Assembly: GCA_965644295.1 (NCBI GenBank)
Contig: CBFFRP010000507.1
Location: forward strand, 1-30,086
Source: Paraphysomonas bandaiensis
Lineage: Eukaryota > Chrysophyceae
Direction of reading: 5' to 3'
DNA length: 30,086 bases
Numbering within the stretch: position 1 is the first letter of the stretch; each line of letters starts with the position of its first letter. The notes under the pieces were generated by a model that saw only the letters and a program-made list of their open reading frames with translations, was not told the DNA's origin and searched no databases. A program made the position numbers and the translations under genes. Positions 1 to 9,439 of the stretch are shown here, piece by piece.

Positions 1-1515
1 TGGATTGGTTTTTATATGTGTGTTGAAACGACGAAAGGATATAAATGGGCATCCTTGGTCAAGGAACATACTTCAGGATCTTTGCTGGCAGCAGTGGTGT
101 CAATACGTGCATTTTTAAAGGGTTATGGTCATGAAGTTAGAGTACTTCGTCTAGATGCGGGTATTGTGGAAAAGGCAGAGACTTTGAGATTGAATTTAAA
201 TGAACTAGGAATTGTAGTAGAGCCGGCAGCCCCGGAAGCACAGTTTCAAGATCCAGCGGAAAGATCAATGCAGACAGTAGAAAAAGGAGTGGCGGCGGTT
301 CTTGTACATCAGTTTCATTTGGGAAATAAGATGTGGCCGACTGCACTTCTTGCGTTTCTCATGGCGTCAAATTGTTGTCCTAATAAGTTGAGTGGAGAAT
401 ATTCTCCGTATTATTGGGTAACTGGTAAGCATCCGGATATTATGAGGTGGTTTAAGTTTTATTGGGGACAGCCAGTGGTGTCAGTGGTATTACGTCAACA
501 GCAGTCTAAATTTACTTTTGCACCGCATGCTGAGTATGGATTCGCCGTAGGATCAACATGTTGTGCGAATGGAGCAACATTGGTGTATATACCAGCTCGG
601 GGGAGTAGAAAATTTTATGTGCGTAGAGATGTGCGAGCGGTAAAGTTGGGATTAGAGGATAGAGTGAGATCCATGAAGGAGATCCAAGAAATGAATCCTA
701 CGATTTCTGAGGATGGTACAATAAATTTTCCGTCAATAAAAGCGGCATCTCAGGACTATGTTGAGTTGTGTGCGGCACCATGGCATCCTAGTCATGAAAT
801 GTTGGACAATGATGCTATTTTGGCTAAAGACCTTGACAGTATGGAAGCGATTTGTAGTGATAAAGTTTCAGGAGTTCAGGAGGGTGTTCAGGAGAGGACG
901 GACAGACACGATCAGGAGGGTGTGGAAGAGCGTTTGGGTTGGTCTAGTACAGCAGGGGATAATGTATTACTGGACTACGATGGAGTACTTGCGAAAAAGC
1001 CAGCGGAGCAACCTTCGACACGTGTTTCTCCTGAATTATGTACGGGTAAGGAGGTGTATCGCAAACGTGGAAGACCACGAAAGGATGCAGAGCATGTTGT
1101 GTTACACGACTCAAATTTGGATGAGTTGTGTATGGCTAAGCGGCTACGTGGAGAGAGACAGCCTGTTCAGCGATATACACCGGTAGTGACGACTGCACAA
1201 CGAAAGCCGAGAGATAGCTCGAGGGATCCGACATTGAATGAGGCTATTAACGGTCTCGAGTGGGATAAGGTGTGGAAACCAGCATGTGAAAAGGAATTGT
1301 CAACTTTAGCAGAGAGAGAAACTGGAGAGCAAGTATTGGCGGAAGATATTCCTCATGGGGCTCCGATTTATCCGACGAAGTTTGTTTTGCATAAGAAAGA
1401 GGATGCTATGGGAAATATGCAGGAAGCAAAAAAGCACGCTTGGTTGTTATCGGAAATTGGATTCAAGGTGTATTCCAGAGTTTATTTGCTCCAACGTCGC
1501 ATGAAAAGTTGTTGA
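1..1515 (+). pseudogene. copia-type integrase C-terminal half, linker and RT N-terminus (broken)
   Basis: The frame is open from the window edge; ATG at 16 is only the first internal methionine. Residues about 40-115 after that ATG carry the end of the integrase core: LRLDAG with the second catalytic Asp, then DPAERSMQTV with the catalytic Glu, then the copia signature around WPTALLAFLMASN and YSPYYWVTGKHPD. The long linker contains an AT-hook-like stretch (KRGRPRK, bases 1060-1083). Near the end the RT N-terminus is recognisable (EAINGLEWDKVWKPACEKEL, then PIYPTKFVLHKKEDAMGN). The frame then leaves the homologous line and stops at a TGA. The first catalytic Asp of integrase lies outside the window. 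The copia assignment is firm; activity is excluded by the breaks. Confidence 0.85.
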
Positions 1516-2273
1516 AACTCTTGTTTGCTATAGCTATTATATGTTTAGTTTAATTGTCGTCGGTATCGACATAAAAGGGGCGTTTCTGTATCCAGAGATG
1601 TCTGAGCCCCAGTGTATATTCAGCTTCCATCTCAAATTACAGATAATATTTCAGTGTTTTGGAAACTAAAAAAGACGTTATATGGACTGCCGGAGAGTCC
1701 TTCAGCATTTTATAATGATGTATCAGGGTTTTTACTGCGGTATGGATATACTCGAACGGCAGCGGATCCGTGTATGTTCTATAAACGAAGGGGTTCGAAA
1801 TTAATTATGATGGTGGTGCATGTGGATGATTTTGCAGTGGCAAGTACGGATCAGGAGTTAATTGATGATCTGTTGCGAACGCTAAGGGTGAGATATGCGT
1901 TGAAGGTATCAGAATCTCTTGAGACTTTCCTGGGAATTCACATCGAACATTTGCCGGATGGAACTATGTGTCTGACGCAACCTAAACAGATTGATGAGCT
2001 GGTGAAGGAGTATGGACTTCAGAAGCTGAAATATGCAAATGTGCCTATGTCGTCAAAATTTTCGGATGAAGATCAAGATGACTCACCGCGCTGTGATTAT
2101 ACTCGGTATATGAGGTTGCTCTAGGGAAGTTATTGTTTATTATTAAAACTCGACCAGACATTGCATATGCGGTGAATCGACTGGCTACACGTGCTCAGTG
2201 GTGTACGGAGAAGGATTTTCAGGCTCTGCTTCGTGTTGTAAGTTACCTGGGGGGAACACGAGAAATGGGCATA
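1516..2273 (+). pseudogene. copia-type reverse transcriptase and start of RNase H (frameshifted)
   Basis: This is the continuation of the copia polyprotein in shifted frames. Around 1540-1612 the RT segment with the first catalytic Asp (DIKGAFLYPE) is readable. An open stretch 1612-2124 then gives KLKKTLYGLPESPSAFY and the active-site box VVHVDDF, where copia RTs usually have YVDD, followed by FLGIHIEH and the LTQPKQIDELVKEYGL block. Another frame change at about 2121 leads to KTRPDIAYAVNRLATR and the start of RNase H, ending near 2273. A shift within every few hundred bases shows long decay. Confidence 0.85.
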
Positions 2274-2353
2274 TAGTCACTTTGCTTACGCATATACTGC
2301 ATCAAGTTTTCTAGAGTGAGCTCTGTCTTTGCATCGGCTTCTGCAGGCTCCAT
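2274..2353 (-). pseudogene. N-terminal gag stub of a minus-strand LTR element
   Basis: On the minus strand an ATG at 2353 opens MEPAEADAKTELTLENLMQY and runs about 27 codons before the sequence becomes that of the copia remnant. It sits about 70 bases downstream of the primer-site palindrome and LTR at 2422-2880, the same layout as the gag start of element C. The length is too short for domain assignment. The call rests on position and on the start codon following the LTR. Confidence 0.5.
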
Positions 2354-2421
2354 GACTCTTAAAACAGTTCAAAGGGCTCAATAACACAATAAATGTATAA
2401 TATATTGTTCTTATCAACAGA

Positions 2422-2431
2422 GTAATATTAC
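2422..2431 (-). promoter_or_regulatory. putative primer-binding region, palindrome GTAATATTAC
   Basis: This 10-base palindrome immediately follows the minus-strand LTR end (...ACTACA). It continues CTCTG, exactly as in element C, and has no TGG start as expected for priming from a tRNA 3' end. Its role is inferred from position only. Confidence 0.45.
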
Positions 2432-2880
2432 TGTAGTTGTTCTTAAGAACAACGTATGCTCAAGCAAAACAGAAACTGATCTATAACGTTTTAAAAAAGA
2501 TTTTAAGTGCACGCCAGCGGGCTGCTACACTGTTAAGCTCACCAGCGGGTGATGCTCCTCAACTCAAACGCAAACCGCGAAAGAATTTATATAAATCGTT
2601 ATTTAAAACGTGTAATAGAAAAGTGAGTAACATGCTATACAACTCTACAGTAACACACACATACAACATCATGTTCAGCATTTCACTTCAGCACACAACA
2701 CACCAGATCAGAAGTATTTTATCCGGTACGTATGTACAGCCTCAACACTCCGTGTATACACTGAAAGAGTAGAAACTGAATATGTAACTGAAAACTGAAA
2801 ATACAAAAACACTCTGTACGTGTTAGAGAGTACAACAGAAGAGTAACATATAATACTACTACCAACGCAGAAAATACCAG
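2432..2880 (-). repeat. LTR of a minus-strand element related to family C
   Basis: The sequence is alignable by eye to the element C LTRs. Both contain the CCAGCGGG pair (CCAGCGGGCTGCTACACTG, then CCAGCGGGT), AAACGCAAACCGCGAA, ATCATGTTCAGCATTTCACTT, AGAAGTATTTTATCCGGTA and CTGTACGTGTTAGAGAGTAC. It differs by many substitutions and indels, so it is a related subfamily and not a recent copy of C. Its outer end is cut at 2880, where the tail of a B-type pol begins. It belongs with the gag stub at 2274-2353 and contains no gene. Confidence 0.8.
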
Positions 2881-2930
2881 TGCTGGTGGATGCAGACATC
2901 GCCAAGAGGTATCCCCGCATAGTTGAATAG
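2881..2930 (+). pseudogene. last 16 codons of a family B pol
   Basis: Bases 2881-2930 match the end of the element B pol (9363-9412) with only a couple of differences. They encode LVDADIAKRYPRIVE-like residues and end in the same TAG. The rest of that copy is missing. It is followed by the same polypurine tract and then by the LTR at 2956, so that LTR also served as the 3' LTR of this vanished neighbour. Confidence 0.85.
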
Positions 2931-2936
2931 CATAAC

Positions 2937-2955
2937 AGAGAGGGGGAGGGGGCAG
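2937..2955 (+). promoter_or_regulatory. polypurine tract of the truncated upstream family B copy
   Basis: A run of A and G (AGAGAGGGGGAGGGGG, then CAG) lies directly before the LTR start TGTAACG. It is the normal site of plus-strand priming in LTR elements and nearly identical to the tract at 9421-9439. Confidence 0.8.
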
Positions 2956-3786
2956 TGTAACGCCGAGGCGTCAAACTAATCACATACCACAAAAGACCAG
3001 TGAGGTTAATATGCTACAAGGGGGGCTCTAGTGGACTGTGTGTGTATGTACAGTCTGCATCTTATCTTCGGATGAAGACACACTTCACTCTCGGATTACA
3101 AGTGCCGCTGTTTTTGCTGTATGGGCAATGGAGAGATCTGATTGGTGTACTCGGGTTATACTGTTTTGTATACTGTATGGAATACAGGCTGTATTGTCTA
3201 TATGTATATGCTGTATAACGGTGCTGGAATACGGACTGTACTTGGTGGTGATGTGTTTGCAGAGTGTGTTGTGTGACACGAGGTACATAAGTACGCAATG
3301 ATGCAGTTATAGGTACATGTAGGGACTATCACTATACAGCTGCTGTATTATGTATTACTGCTGAACGCTGATTGGCTAGTCACTGCATTTTTGGTCTGTG
3401 GCTGTTGAGTTGGTTTAAGGCTCTTCCTATAGGCCTCTACGTGAATCTTCCAGAAGGTGGATATCTCCACAAAATTGGCGAAATGTTGCTGAATTTTCTG
3501 CAGAATATTGTTCTTTGTTCTCTGCTGTGTTTCTAGATAGTTCATAGAATGTAAATGGTTCTGTATGAGTTGTTTGTGTTCTATGTGCTGTCATTATTAT
3601 GTTACTAGCCTTGCCTATTAACACGTTTGAGGAGGTGTCTTCAGATAAGTGCTTGAGGGTGCTCAGGCAGTTGCAGGGCATAGTAATAAGCATATTTATC
3701 TCTACATTAGCTATTTTCTTGTTACATTCGCACATTCATTTCATATACATAGCTGCACCCGGTGTGATACCCCGGGTTTGGTCAAA
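2956..3786 (+). repeat. 5' LTR of element B (831 bp)
   Basis: Starts TGTAACGCCGAGG after a polypurine tract and ends GGTTTGGTCAAA, where the similarity to the 3' LTR stops. It therefore begins with TG but does not end in the canonical CA. Open frames of 60-100 codons inside it on both strands are repeated in the other LTR and show no coding character. It should contain the promoter and polyadenylation signal of the element, but I cannot pin these down. Confidence 0.9.
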
Positions 3787-3796
3787 GTAAATTTAC
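3787..3796 (+). promoter_or_regulatory. putative primer-binding region of element B, palindrome GTAAATTTAC
   Basis: The first bases after the 5' LTR form a perfect 10-base palindrome followed by TTCCG. Elements C and D have equivalent palindromes at the same place. It is not a TGG-type tRNA 3'-end complement. The function is inferred from position. Confidence 0.5.
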
Positions 3797-3883
3797 TTCC
3801 GAAAGCAGCGAACAAATCTGCAGATTTAGAATTTGCATTAAAAGAACATTCATTATTATAATAATTTAGCATTGAATAACGAC

Positions 3884-5431
3884 ATGGAATCTGCCAACTT
3901 GGAGGATATACTACGAACGATCATGCAACAATTGCAACAGCAACAGCAGGATACGCATGAAATAAGGCAAGACATTCAAGAAATGAAACTGAGTATGCCT
4001 AGAAAACTTGAGCAAGTTGACCAGCGAGTGGATGCGTTGATAGAGGAAAAGCAAAAGAGCGATCAGAAAGTGGAGACTGTGCTGGAAAACATCAATGCCA
4101 GGCTGGAAACTATGGAAACCAGAACTGCTATCCTGGAAGGGGAGAAAGAATTAACGGAGCAGCAGGACAGGGCAATTACCCACCCGAGCGCATCTAGAGA
4201 ACGCAAGACTATTTTCATGAAAGAGGTTGAGGAGACTACACATCTGGCGGAGAGAAGGCAAGTAGTTGTGCAAATGCCTACTCCCTCTCATTCGCATATA
4301 TTCCTAAATTCAATGGACCTGGCGGACTATGCTCAATTTGTGACCAAGTGGTTTGACTGGCAGGTCAAGTATGGGGTGAGACTAGAGCCGGCCCTCATTG
4401 TTTCCCAAAGCATCCGAAATCTACTAATTTTCAATAATGACATGACGGAATCTCAGTTTCAAGAACTCTCACCTGAACAATTTTGCAAGTTGATGGCGAA
4501 AGAAACTCAAGTACTGTCCAAGCTCGAGTTTTCCAACACATTGAGGCATGCCCTAAGAGACATCAAAAGGTTAAACTGGGAAAGAGTTAGACCGAATACT
4601 CACGAGAGGTTCTTCCAAGGCATTCTGAGGCGTAGAGACATATACTTAAGGACCTTCAGGATTATTATGGAGAACAATAGCCAGTATTGCCCAGACCTGG
4701 AAGGCAAAGACTTCGGTTTAGCACAAATATTTCTAAATTTGATTGATGATACTTACAACAAAACTGTCTTGGCCGAAATACCCAAGGTCAAGGCAGGAAA
4801 CTACTCCAAAGTTGAAGAGTTCCTGGAAGCTTATGTTAAGAAGGCTAAGGAGCACTATGACACGTCGAAGCGTATTAGACTGGTGCCATACAGTGGTGAG
4901 GACTATAGCATGAAAAGTCATGACATGCGCAAGAACAAGCCTTACTCTTCACAGGAAGACAAGTACAAAGGACATGAGACAAAAACGTACCCGATGACCA
5001 GTGGGGAAGCTAAGCCTTTGCACCAGATAAATGACTTCAGTGATGATGAAGATCAGGAGCCACGGGAATCCAGAAATGCAGAGCCAGACTCAGATGACGA
5101 CTCTGACTATGAGGAAGACCCAAAGAGCACTGCAGAAGGTCATGACACGAATCAGCGCTACGAGGACAAAGTGGACCACCAGACAGCAAGAGATCAGGAC
5201 ACAGACTACAGAAGGCTACAAGCCATAGAGGCATCTGCTACTGGGTTGGGATGTGTCAATTTCGCCTTGTATGGGAAGTGCTTTCGAGGAGACCAGTGCA
5301 AATATGCTGGAAGTCACAATGAGAAGTGTGCAAAGGACTGCAGACAGTGGATGATGAAGAAGTTGGCGACGATGGAAAGAGATGGTCCGGGACCTCCTAA
5401 GATAATGAAGCGTGATCCAACGAAATCTTGA
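3884..5431 (+). CDS. gag: Gag of element B, with CCCH zinc finger
   Basis: Structural polyprotein expected to form the virus-like particle and bind element RNA. The ATG at 3884 is chosen; a TTG four codons earlier is also in frame. Residues about 1-95 are rich in Q, E and K with heptad-like spacing and look like a coiled coil. The middle (about 135-330) is a mostly helical stretch that should be the capsid, although I see no family signature. Residues 380-440 are very acidic. Near the C-terminus C457, C466, C472 and H478 give a CX8CX5CX5H pattern, with further cysteines just after, resembling a CCCH finger and not the CX2CX4HX4C knuckle of most Gag proteins. The frame ends at TGA 5429-5431 and continues in the same frame into pol. 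No other break is seen. Confidence 0.88.
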   Translation: MESANLEDILRTIMQQLQQQQQDTHEIRQDIQEMKLSMPRKLEQVDQRVDALIEEKQKSDQKVETVLENINARLETMETRTAILEGEKELTEQQDRAITHPSASRERKTIFMKEVEETTHLAERRQVVVQMPTPSHSHIFLNSMDLADYAQFVTKWFDWQVKYGVRLEPALIVSQSIRNLLIFNNDMTESQFQELSPEQFCKLMAKETQVLSKLEFSNTLRHALRDIKRLNWERVRPNTHERFFQGILRRRDIYLRTFRIIMENNSQYCPDLEGKDFGLAQIFLNLIDDTYNKTVLAEIPKVKAGNYSKVEEFLEAYVKKAKEHYDTSKRIRLVPYSGEDYSMKSHDMRKNKPYSSQEDKYKGHETKTYPMTSGEAKPLHQINDFSDDEDQEPRESRNAEPDSDDDSDYEEDPKSTAEGHDTNQRYEDKVDHQTARDQDTDYRRLQAIEASATGLGCVNFALYGKCFRGDQCKYAGSHNEKCAKDCRQWMMKKLATMERDGPGPPKIMKRDPTKS

Positions 5432-5456
5432 CTACTGCAGGGTCTTTCTGGGCCCT
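5429..5456 (+). promoter_or_regulatory. gag-pol recoding site: TGA-CTA plus hairpin
   Basis: The gag stop is TGA followed by CTA, a context known from established readthrough sites in other systems. Seven bases later AGGGTC (5439-5444) can pair with GGCCCT (5451-5456), closing a six-base loop: six pairs, one of them G-U. The frame after the stop is open through all 58 codons to the first pol ATG at 5606. Together these support translational readthrough making a Gag-Pol fusion. The hairpin is my hand fold. Confidence 0.7.
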
Positions 5457-8400
5457 CTGTTGTCAGTGAAACAATAAGCTCACACAGCAGGAAGGCTTGC
5501 AGAAAGGCCCTGGAGCGAAGTTTCCTGCAGGCATGCGGCATAGGCAGGAGACTATGGACTGCCGCACACACTAAAGCGAGGATTGAAGTAGTAGATAGAA
5601 AGAATATGGAAATGAGAAGAGACGTAGAGACATCAGTACTGTTCGACACGGGAGCCCTCTGTTCGAACTACATCAGCATAAGGAAGTTTAGAGATATCGA
5701 GAAACACATGCATACTAAGGACATAATACACAAGAGAACAAAAGTCGGATTAGCAGACAATAAGACAGTGGCATGGAGTGACATCATGGTGAGACTTACC
5801 TTGAAGTTCGAGGATCGTGGTTCACCGAGCGCGGTTTCATGCAAATACTCTGGAGAATTTATTGTGTTGGACATGAAAGATAATGAGATCATAATTGGGT
5901 TACCTGCGATACTAGGGGACTTGTGGGACTTCTTTTGCTACAGTCTAAAAGGCAATGCAGAAAGAAAGATTAGAACGAGCGTGCCAGATGCGGAGGAGGA
6001 GATGTTGCAGTTCTTGGCATCCATGGATAACGTAGTGCATCCCTGGTCAAATAGTATGGAGGGAGAGCCACCTGAAGAAGAAATGTCTCCGTTGCCAGTA
6101 CAGTTTGGTGAGGTGATCAAGTTTTTGGGAAAAAGCAGAGAAGAAGCCATTCAGGAATTCAAGGATTTGATGCCCGAGCATATAGCTGAAGATTTTGACA
6201 AAGCAACACCTGTTCGAGAACTGTTACTAAATGAAGGTTTGAAAGTTTTTGTACCAGAGACATGGACTGGTATCAGAGGTGTTGAACCATTAAAACTCAC
6301 CTTCAAAGACACTTTACCTCAGCGACTCAAGCCTAAAGCCAGACCCATAAACCCAAGACTCTGGGAGGCAGCAGAAAAGGAATTTTTGAGACTGCGTGGA
6401 TACATGTACGAGAAGAGTAGATCACCATGGGCGTCTTGCTTGGTTGTTGCTCCCAAGGCTACGAAGCCATTCATCAGGTTCTGTGGTGATTACGTAGAGA
6501 TCAACAGGCATATTCACATCGGTAACTACACTATACCTAATATTAGGCACCAGTTGGATCGTATCATGGGGTACAAGGTATTTTTAGACATAGATCTCAC
6601 AAATGCCTTCCACCAAATCCCATTACATGAAGAGACGGCGGAGAAGCTATCCATTCAAACTCCTTGGGGTCAATATCAACCACGATTCATGCCTGAGGGA
6701 ATAGGTCCTGCTACTGGCGTTTTACAAGAGACTGTCAATGCATTGTTTTCAGACTTACCGTGGGCCATAGTGATATTCGACAACATTTTGCTTCTGGCGA
6801 CGGATTACCAAGAGGCATATGAGAGACTGAAAATCTTCATTGAGAGATGTATACAACACAACGTTATTCTCAAGTTTGCAAAGAGCTGGCTAGGTTTTGG
6901 AGAAGTCAAGTTCTTTGGCTATAGATGTAAGCACCAGAGCTTTGAGTTGACAGAGGATAGAAAGGCTGCATTACTTGAGATACCTTTTCCAGAATCCGGG
7001 AACAGATCCAAGAAAATCAGATCATTATTAGGATGTGGAGTTTTCTTTGCGCCTTTTGTGAAAAATTACAGTGAGAAAGTTAGACATTTGACAGATCTTA
7101 CGAAACCTGAATTCGACTGGACAGATGAGTCAAAGTGGGAGCACGACTATAGACAGGAATTCGAAGATTTCAAGAAGGATTTGCAAGAGGCATGTGCACT
7201 TCATTACCCAGATTACGAGCTGCCATGGGTGATAAGAACTGATGCGAGTGAGATAGGTGTTGGCGGAGTCCTCATTCAAATCAAGACACATGCAGACGGT
7301 TCAAAGGAGGAGCAAATTATAGCGCTGATCTCCAAAAGATTCTCTAAGCAAGCACAGAAGTGGGATACTATTGAGCAGGAGGGATTTGCAATCTACTATG
7401 TGGTCAAGAGACTGGCGTATTATCTAATCGGGAAGGAGTTTTTGTTGGAGACGGATCATAACAACCTGAGATGGATAGAAGCGTCAGAAGTACCCAAGAT
7501 TATACGATGGAGAATTTACCTGCAGTCATTTGTGTTTAAGGTGAGACATATCCCTGGAAAAGAAAATGTACTGGCCGATACACTCTCCAGACTCCATCTA
7601 TGTGTTGCTGAAGAGGACGAGCATGAAGATTGTCATACAGCGGAAGGGCTATGCCACCTGTGTAATGAAGATGACGAATTTGAGGAGGAGGAGTTGGAAT
7701 ATGAACAGCGCATGAGTACCTTATGCAATATGTTTGATGAGGAAGAGGTGCTAGGAGAGGAGATCAAACCCACTCCTAACCATTTGCAGCTCACACCAGC
7801 GGAGTGTTTAGATCAGGTTCACAATGCCCAAGTCGGACACTGGGGAGAGCGCGAGACCTGGAGGAGACTGAACAGGGATTTCCCTGGGCATGGCATATCC
7901 CAGCGACAAGTTAAGGACTATATAGACCGATGCGCAAATTGCCAGAAGTCCAGGAGGGAGATGAAAACTCGGCTGATCCCTGTGCAGAGACACTTGAAAC
8001 CTCCATCACACAGGACCGCAATTGGTATAGATGCATTAGCCATTACACCCCACGGCCGCAATGGAGAGACACACATTAACGTCATTGTGAATTTGTTTAC
8101 GGAGCTAGCGTTTTTGAACCCAGTGAAAGGATGCTCAGCAAAGACCCTGGCGGATTCAGTCTGGAAGTATTGGGCGAATTTCGGTTTTACTGACATGATC
8201 ATATCTGATTTGGGACCAGATTTAAATTCAGCGTTATTCAAGGAATTGACCGATCTGGTGGGAGTTCGGCATGTTTTCAGCATTGCGAACAAACATGTCA
8301 ATGGTTGCGAGCGGGTGAATAAGGAAGTGGGACGACACTTGCGAGCATTGGTATATGACACCAGAGAGAAGGATGTTTTTGACGACCCAACCTTCATCCC

Positions 8401-9412
8401 CAGTGTTCAAATTATTCTTAACACACACAGATCAGCAGAGACAAACTACACTCCATTTGAGCTGACTTTTGGGACACCAGACTCCGTGTATAGTGATCTC
8501 GCGAAGAAATTCGAGCGCGTCCCTGAGCATCTATACCTCCAGAAGATGCACGAGAACCTTCACCAGTTACGCAACGCATCTAGACAATACCAAGAGACTC
8601 TGATCAAGAAGAGAGTGGAGGGTCCTAACCAGAGGATGGGTCCCCAGAACAAATTCCAGAAAGGGGATCTGGTCTTGTACGACCCAGGAGTGAGACCGGT
8701 GCCGAAGCTGTCTACAAAACGCAAGGGACCTTTCGAGGTAGTTCACCAGTACAAGAATGACGTAGACTGCAGAAATGTATTAACAGGGGCTATTCACAAA
8801 TATTCTGTAACTGACCTAGAGTACTTTGTGGGTTCAAAGGAGGATGCCGTGGAAGCTGCCATCCGAGATCAAGAGCAATTCAGAGTCAAGGTGATTCATG
8901 GGTACAAGGGAGATTCCAACCACCGTACTAGCATGACATTCATTGTGGAGTATGCAGATGGGGACATACTGGAAGTACCATGGAGTAGAGATCTATTCGA
9001 TTGTCAGGCATATGAAGATTTCTGTAAATCTAGGAAGTACTTACATCACCTCATCCTGGATCAGAATCAGGTCACTCCTTTCAAGACTCAGCTCAGGAGG
9101 GCAGACGTCACAGCAGTGCAAGTAGGTGATAGAGTGTATGTGGATCTTCGTTTCTTTGGGGATCAGTGGTATCAGAGCTTGGACCTTCCAGACTTTTCTA
9201 CAAAATCGTATGTGGTGGTCTTCGAATATACACATTGGTACCACAGGACATCTAAAAAGAAGATTAGTGCTCGTTTTCTGCTTAATGGTGCTACTTACGC
9301 CCTCGATAATTATCTTGTGTTTGCGTGGGGCTCCGTCAAGACCTTCGATGAGACCTACATGGTGCTCGTGGATGCAGACATCGCCAAGAGGTATCCCCGC
9401 ATTGTTGAATAG
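5432..9412 (+). CDS. pol: Pol of element B: protease, RT, RNase H, integrase, chromo-like and extra C-terminal domain
   Basis: The frame is continuous with gag after TGA; the first ATG is at 5606, and residue numbers below count from it. Protease: VLFDTGALCSNY, D14-T-G, with IIIGLP near 95. RT about 230-440: D330 in DIDLTNAFHQI; the active-site box is VIFDNILL (F391-D392-N393), so the second Asp of the usual YxDD is Asn. RNase H: D546 (RTDAS), E590, D617 (ETDHNN), D658. Integrase: H739, H745, C776, C779, then D809, D868, E902 (D-33-E). After the core, KGDLVLYDPG and KRKGPFEVV resemble the integrase C-terminal fold. Residues about 1093-1150 (FIVEYADGDILEVPWSRDLF) are chromo-like. Residues 1170-1268 form an extra domain shared with element C (VYVDLRFFG...). 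Ends at TAG. It copies element RNA to DNA and inserts it. Confidence 0.92.
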   Translation, partial: LLQGLSGPSVVSETISSHSRKACRKALERSFLQACGIGRRLWTAAHTKARIEVVDRKNMEMRRDVETSVLFDTGALCSNYISIRKFRDIEKHMHTKDIIHKRTKVGLADNKTVAWSDIMVRLTLKFEDRGSPSAVSCKYSGEFIVLDMKDNEIIIGLPAILGDLWDFFCYSLKGNAERKIRTSVPDAEEEMLQFLASMDNVVHPWSNSMEGEPPEEEMSPLPVQFGEVIKFLGKSREEAIQEFKDLMPEHIAEDFDKATPVRELLLNEGLKVFVPETWTGIRGVEPLKLTFKDTLPQRLKPKARPINPRLWEAAEKEFLRLRGYMYEKSRSPWASCLVVAPKATKPFIRFCGDYVEINRHIHIGNYTIPNIRHQLDRIMGYKVFLDIDLTNAFHQIPLHEETAEKLSIQTPWGQYQPRFMPEGIGPATGVLQETVNALFSDLPWAIVIFDNILLLATDYQEAYERLKIFIERCIQHNVILKFAKSWLGFGEVKFFGYRCKHQSFELTEDRKAALLEIPFPESGNRSKKIRSLLGCGVFFAPFVKNYSEKVRHLTDLTKPEFDWTDESKWEHDYRQEFEDFKKDLQEACALHYPDYELPWVIRTDASEIGVGGVLIQIKTHADGSKEEQIIALISKRFSKQAQKWDTIEQEGFAIYYVVKRLAYYLIGKEFLLETDHNNLRWIEASEVPKIIRWRIYLQSFVFKVRHIPGKENVLADTLSRLHLCVAEEDEHEDCHTAEGLCHLCNEDDEFEEEELEYEQRMSTLCNMFDEEEVLGEEIKPTPNHLQLTPAECLDQVHNAQVGHWGERETWRRLNRDFPGHGISQRQVKDYIDRCANCQKSRREMKTRLIPVQRHLKPPSHRTAIGIDALAITPHGRNGETHINVIVNLFTELAFLNPVKGCSAKTLADSVWKYWANFGFTDMIISDLGPDLNSALFKELTDLVGVRHVFSIANKHVNGCERVNKEVGRHLRALVYDTREKDVFDDPTFIPSVQIILNTHRSAETNYTPFELTFGTPDSVYSDLAKKFERVPEHLYLQKMHENLHQLRNASRQYQETLIKKRVEGPNQRMGPQNKFQKGDLVLYDPGVRPVPKLSTKRKGPFEVVHQYKNDVDCRNVLTGAIHKYSVTDLEYFVGSKEDAVEAAIRDQEQFRVKVIHGYKGDSNHRTSMTFIVEYADGDILEVPWSRDLFDCQAYEDFCKSRKYLHHLILDQNQVTPFKTQLRRADVTAVQVGDRVYVDLRFFGDQWYQSLDLPDFSTKSYVVVFEYTHWYHRTSKKKISARFLLNGATYALDNYLVFAWGSVKTFDETYMVLVDADIAKRYPRIVE

Positions 9413-9420
9413 CATAACAG

Positions 9421-9439
9421 AAAGAGGGGGAGGGGGCAG
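9421..9439 (+). promoter_or_regulatory. polypurine tract of element B
   Basis: AAAGAGGGGGAGGGGGCAG lies between the pol stop and the 3' LTR start TGTAACG. It is the expected plus-strand primer of an LTR element. Confidence 0.85.

Larger units (their letters stand above)
1..2273 (+). mobile_element. Ty1/copia-type retrotransposon remnant (integrase to RNase H), cut by the left window edge
   Basis: The order integrase, linker, reverse transcriptase, start of RNase H is the Ty1/copia order. The coding line is broken by at least three frame changes or stops (about 1462-1515, 1540-1612 and 2121). It ends abruptly near 2273, where a minus-strand element begins. No LTR belonging to it is seen. It is a dead, truncated copy and probably the oldest layer in this part of the nest. 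Confidence 0.85.

Noticed and set aside
3000-3790. Open frames of 60-100 codons on both strands in the B LTRs, repeated at 9484-10313
   Set aside because: They are identical in both LTRs, overlap on both strands and have no domain or codon signature; they are LTR sequence.
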